Source of the DNA: Methylocystaceae bacterium
GTDB taxonomy: Bacteria; Pseudomonadota; Alphaproteobacteria; Rhizobiales; Beijerinckiaceae
DNA: 8,171 nucleotides
NCBI GenBank assembly: GCA_003152255.1
Contig: PLZT01000019.1
Coordinates: 1 to 8,171 of the forward strand
Reading direction: 5' to 3'
Shown one piece after another: positions 5,283 to 8,171 of the stretch; position 1 is the first letter of the stretch; each line of letters begins with the position of its first letter. Position numbers and translations under genes: made by a program. A model generated the notes under the pieces. That model had not been told where the DNA came from. It saw nothing but the letters and a program-made list of their open reading frames with translations, and did not search any database.

Positions 5283-7433
5283 CTACCGTGTATGCTCGTC
5301 GAGAAACTGGCGACATGCATTGAAGTCCTGCTGATAGCCTTCGGGCAAGGTCACCTTCTTGGAGCGTGCGAGGTTTTGCGCGTAAGCGACCATTTTGTCG
5401 GTCGGCGCCTTTGAGCGAGCAGGTCCTTCCTCATGGGCGCGCGCGGCTGACGCGGTAGGTTTCGTCGTCGATGCCCGAGCCGCTTGACCCCCGCGACGCG
5501 AGCGAGCCGGTTTCGTCTCCTTCAATTTGGCCCGGCTGCCGGCCTGCTCGCTGGGGCGCCGGGGTCCCGGTCGACGCGTCGGCGCGGAGGTCGCCAGATC
5601 GACTGTTCCGACCGATCGCTTGAGCAACGCGTCGATCAACTCCTGGGCGGCGGCGGCGATGCCGTCGATCACCTTGCGATAATCCGCCTTGCCGACGACA
5701 ACCTCATCGAGGCGCATCTCCCACAACGCCGTCATTCCAGGATCGACGAGCGCAGGCGCCGCGCCGCGCAGAAGCTCGAAAAGTTGCAGTCCTGCCGGTG
5801 TCGGCAGCACCAGTTTGCCATCAGCGGCCAACAAATTTTGCCGTTTCAAGCCTTTGATGATTTCAGCGCGGGTCGCCGGCGTGCCGATGCCCTTGGCTTC
5901 CTTGAGGCGCTCGCGCAGGGCAGCGTCTTCGACGAAGCGCCATGCGTTCTGCATCGCGTCCACCAGCGTGCCTTCGTTGTAGCGGGGCGGCGGTTGGGTT
6001 CTCTTCGCCTCGACCCGTGCGTCGGAAAGGCTCGCGGTCTCGCCATCACTCAGAGACGGCAGCGTTTGCTCGGCTTCCGCCTCGGCGTCTGGATCGACCG
6101 CCTGATAGACGGCCTTCCAGCCGAGCCGCAACGGAATGCGCCCGACGACCCGGAACTCCGCCGCGGCGCCGCTTGGAACTGGAATCGACATGGTGACGAC
6201 GGTCTGGCGATATTCGTAGTCGGGCATCACAGCGGCCAGATAGGAGCGGCAAATCAGCGCGAACAGCCGTTTTTCGTCCTCGCTCAGGCGCGGCAGCCGG
6301 GTTTCAAGGTCGTTGAGGACATTGACGTTGGGCACGACGGCATGGTGCGACACGCCTTCCAGAGCCTTGTCGCAGAAGTGGCCCGACATGCCGGGGCGGA
6401 TCACCGGCGGGGCGATTTCCAGATGGGCGAATCCACGCAGGCGCGTCAGCGCGGCGACGATCGCCGGCGCGTCGGCGATCTGATTTTCAGTCAGGTATCG
6501 CGCCTCCGCGCGCGGATAGGTGATCAGTTTCTTGCCGTCGCCGTCATATAGCTCCTGCGCCACCGACAGTGTCTTGTCGGCAGTCCAACCCCAGCGTTGG
6601 CCGCAGGTCTTCTGCAACGACGGGAGATCGAAGAGGCGCGGCGGCGCATGATGCTTTTCGTCGATCGAGACACCAAGGGGCCCCCGATATCTCGTGGCGG
6701 CCTTGGCGATCGTCTCTGCGTGGGCGCGGTCCTTGATCCGCATCTTGGCCGCAGGGGCATGACGCATCTCGAAGCTGCCGTTTGCGACGGTCGCCGTGGC
6801 GACGACCTCGAAATAGTCCTCGGGGCGGAAGTTCCGGATCTCCAGTTGGCGGAGGCAGACGATGGCCAGCGTCGGCGTCTTGACGCGCCCGATTCCTATT
6901 ACGCCGCGAACCCCGGGTGTAAGCAACATCTTCGTCGCGGTCCGCGTAAGGGAAAGATTGAAGATCTGGTCGGCCTGCTGGCGCGCGACCGCCGCTTCAT
7001 AGAGCGGACGCATCTCCGCGTTCGGCTTCAGCCGGGCGAAGGCCTGCTGGAGGGTCTTCGGATCCTGCGCCGTGAACAACGCCCGCCGCACGCGTCCGCG
7101 ATAGCCGAGATGATCGAGGATTTCCTGACCGATCAGTTGACCCTCGCGGTCGCAATCAGTCGCCAGGATGACGTCGTCGCAGGACTTGAGCGCCGCGGCG
7201 ATGGCTTTGAGTTTCGCCGGCTTGTTACCCTCGGTGGCCGCGCGGGTCGGGTACAGCCCATCCGGCTTGAGGACGACGCAGGACCACTGTTTCCACGCGG
7301 CGTTGACTTCGTCGGGCTCCGCCAGCCGCAGCAGATGCCCCTCGGCAGGTAGGATTTTTCCGAACCGCGCGCCAAAGGCGGCTCGGAGATCCTTCGCCTG
7401 ACTGGCCTTTTCCGTAATGATCAATGTCGCCAT
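5283..7433 (-). CDS. topB: DNA topoisomerase III (type IA)
   Basis: The complete 716-residue product opens with the TOPRIM domain: 'TLIITEKASQAKDL' (E8) and 'ATDCDREGQLIGQEIL' with D93, D95 and E97 binding Mg2+. 'RVKTPTLAIV' is the family's 'GRxQTPTL' box at about 183-192. The active-site tyrosine is Y306 in 'LITYPRAEARYL', with R308 next to it. 'SHHAVVP' (362-368) and 'GIGTPATRAEI' complete the type IA toroid. The enzyme cuts one strand through a 5'-phosphotyrosine link and decatenates or relaxes negatively supercoiled DNA. The tail has a low-complexity Arg/Ala/Pro-rich linker (about 625-675), then a small conserved module 'APTDKMVAYAQNLARSKK...CRQFLDEH'; no Cys4 zinc ribbons are present. 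This is the form often met on plasmids and integrative elements in alphaproteobacteria. The start is ATG with a weak ribosome binding site. It lies 127 bases downstream of the exonuclease gene. Confidence 0.96.
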   Translation of the reverse strand: MATLIITEKASQAKDLRAAFGARFGKILPAEGHLLRLAEPDEVNAAWKQWSCVVLKPDGLYPTRAATEGNKPAKLKAIAAALKSCDDVILATDCDREGQLIGQEILDHLGYRGRVRRALFTAQDPKTLQQAFARLKPNAEMRPLYEAAVARQQADQIFNLSLTRTATKMLLTPGVRGVIGIGRVKTPTLAIVCLRQLEIRNFRPEDYFEVVATATVANGSFEMRHAPAAKMRIKDRAHAETIAKAATRYRGPLGVSIDEKHHAPPRLFDLPSLQKTCGQRWGWTADKTLSVAQELYDGDGKKLITYPRAEARYLTENQIADAPAIVAALTRLRGFAHLEIAPPVIRPGMSGHFCDKALEGVSHHAVVPNVNVLNDLETRLPRLSEDEKRLFALICRSYLAAVMPDYEYRQTVVTMSIPVPSGAAAEFRVVGRIPLRLGWKAVYQAVDPDAEAEAEQTLPSLSDGETASLSDARVEAKRTQPPPRYNEGTLVDAMQNAWRFVEDAALRERLKEAKGIGTPATRAEIIKGLKRQNLLAADGKLVLPTPAGLQLFELLRGAAPALVDPGMTALWEMRLDEVVVGKADYRKVIDGIAAAAQELIDALLKRSVGTVDLATSAPTRRPGPRRPSEQAGSRAKLKETKPARSRRGGQAARASTTKPTASAARAHEEGPARSKAPTDKMVAYAQNLARSKKVTLPEGYQQDFNACRQFLDEHTR

Positions 7434-7560
7434 GGTTCACGCCGAATCGGAGGAAGACCTCAGCGTAGTTCAACGACGAGAACAAATAAAGAACACTTGG
7501 TGCGTCGGCACACCGGCAGTTCGTCGCCGTTGACGAAGAGAGGCTGCACTTGCGCTGCAT
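7434..7560. other. Short gap between exonuclease and topB
   Basis: This gap of 127 bases shows no terminator hairpin. A TTCTTTATTTG stretch on the minus strand (about 7480-7495) is the only AT-rich part. It could hold a weak topB promoter, or the two genes may be read through together. An open frame through the gap into topB is a shadow. Confidence 0.35.
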
Positions 7561-8106
7561 TCAAGTCCGGGCGGTCTGTCGCGCCGCCGAGTTCCGTCGC
7601 CGGCCGACGTCTTGCGTCGCCGGCTGCTTGCTGGCCGCGAGAACGATCTGCGCGCAGGCCATGGCGTCGGACAGGGCCTCATGGTGGTTGAGAGCGATCC
7701 CGAGATGCCGGCAGACATCGGACAGCTTGGTCGGGTGGATGTTCCAGGTGCGCCGGGCAATCTGCACGGTGCATCGAAACGGCAAGGACGGCGCAGGAAT
7801 TCCGTGCCTGGCGCAACATGCGTGAAGCACCCCTTTATCGAAAGAGGCGTTGTGCGCCGCCAAAAACTCGGCCCCCTCGAAGAGCGGCGCGATGGTCGGC
7901 CAGAGTTCCCCAAAGTCGCCCGATTTCGCCACGTCCTTCCATGTCAGCCGGTGGACATAGGTGAATACGAATTCTCTGGTTGGCGGTTTGATCAAATGAA
8001 CCGCCTTGTCCACAATTTTGCCGCCGACCACTTTCACGAGGCCGACCGAGCAGGCGCTGTTGGACCCGTAGTTCGCGGTTTCGAAATCTATCGCGACGAA
8101 ATTCAT
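7561..8106 (-). CDS. DEDDh 3'-5' exonuclease (DnaQ/RNase T superfamily)
   Basis: From the ATG at 8106 the product is 181 residues. ExoI 'FVAIDFETAN' supplies D7 and E9, ExoII 'FLAAHNASFDKGVL' supplies D90, and ExoIII 'HHEALSDAMACAQIVL' supplies H142 and D147, so all four metal-binding acids and the general-base His are intact. It should remove nucleotides from 3' ends of DNA or RNA. The domain is free-standing, without a polymerase or BRCT part, as in the small 'exonuclease domain' proteins related to the DNA polymerase III epsilon subunit. The last ~20 residues are a polar, Arg-rich tail. The start is chosen over the GTG at 8142 because GAGGGG lies just upstream and the conserved domain begins at residue 3. 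topB follows 127 bases later and may share its transcript. The biological partner is unknown. Confidence 0.93.
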   Translation of the reverse strand: MNFVAIDFETANYGSNSACSVGLVKVVGGKIVDKAVHLIKPPTREFVFTYVHRLTWKDVAKSGDFGELWPTIAPLFEGAEFLAAHNASFDKGVLHACCARHGIPAPSLPFRCTVQIARRTWNIHPTKLSDVCRHLGIALNHHEALSDAMACAQIVLAASKQPATQDVGRRRNSAARQTART

Positions 8107-8109
8107 GAT

Positions 8110-8115
8110 CCCCTC
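8110..8115 (-). promoter_or_regulatory. Ribosome binding site deciding the exonuclease start
   Basis: The minus strand reads GAGGGG-ATC-ATG, placing a strong Shine-Dalgarno at the usual distance from the ATG at 8104-8106. The GTG 36 bases further upstream has no comparable site. Confidence 0.65.
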
Positions 8116-8171
8116 GAACTTGGCAGTGGGTATCCGGGGCACGAATCCTAGTACCCGGAATCATTAGTCGG

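Noticed and set aside
5484..6551. 355-codon open frame on the plus strand
   Set aside because: Fully antisense to topB, rich in Arg/Gln/His with no recognisable motif; a shadow of high-GC codon use in the real gene.
6597..7352. 251-codon open frame on the plus strand
   Set aside because: Antisense to the TOPRIM part of topB, whose catalytic motifs are intact on the minus strand.
7612..8151. 179-codon plus-strand frame
   Set aside because: Antisense to the DEDDh exonuclease, which has all its catalytic residues.
1..8171. CRISPR array, tRNA, rRNA or complete insertion sequence
   Set aside because: No regularly spaced repeats, no tRNA-like cloverleaf with CCA region noticed, and no transposase motif in the translated frames.

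Overview
The window most likely comes from an alphaproteobacterium, probably of the Hyphomicrobiales (rhizobial or methylotroph-like). This rests on high GC, a Ros/MucR-family regulator, a DUF2161 protein, a HU-like protein of the type common in that order, and an XRE fragment carrying the 'NPINTHVGARV' N-terminus typical of alphaproteobacterial XRE regulators. This is recognition from memory of families, not a database result. No ribosomal RNA, tRNA, CRISPR array or complete insertion sequence was seen.

Every supported gene is on the minus strand, so transcription runs from the right edge to the left. In that order: a DEDDh 3'-5' exonuclease (about 7561-8106); a type IA topoisomerase III, topB (5283-7433); a 259-base gap with a near-perfect palindrome; a DUF2161 protein with a PD-(D/E)XK-like core (4316-5023); an overlapping cupin fragment (4042-4347); a MucR/Ros-like regulator (3509-3994) with a tandem 10-bp repeat at its start; a HU-like DNA-binding protein (3080-3457); about 560 bases without a recognisable gene; a cold-shock protein (2286-2498) with its own terminator; and then a tract of gene fragments.

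The fragment tract (about 217-1984) is the most unusual part. Within it lie the first ~29 residues of an XRE regulator, the N-terminal OB-fold part of the ribosome-assembly GTPase RsgA with no GTPase domain, and the C-terminal substrate-binding half of an Hsp70-like protein with no ATPase domain. All are in the same orientation and joined out of frame. The cupin fragment near 4130 is a further truncated gene. Together they suggest repeated deletion or illegitimate joining, as in genomic islands or plasmids.

Functionally the intact genes are nearly all nucleic-acid proteins: nuclease, topoisomerase, nuclease-fold protein, xenogeneic-silencer-like regulator, HU and Csp. Topoisomerase III of this form is often found on plasmids and integrative elements. 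The mucR-HU pair looks like a short operon, and several starts are TTG codons with good ribosome binding sites. I do not see proof of a new defence or mobile system. The topB/exonuclease/DUF2161 neighbourhood and the MucR variant are the best leads.
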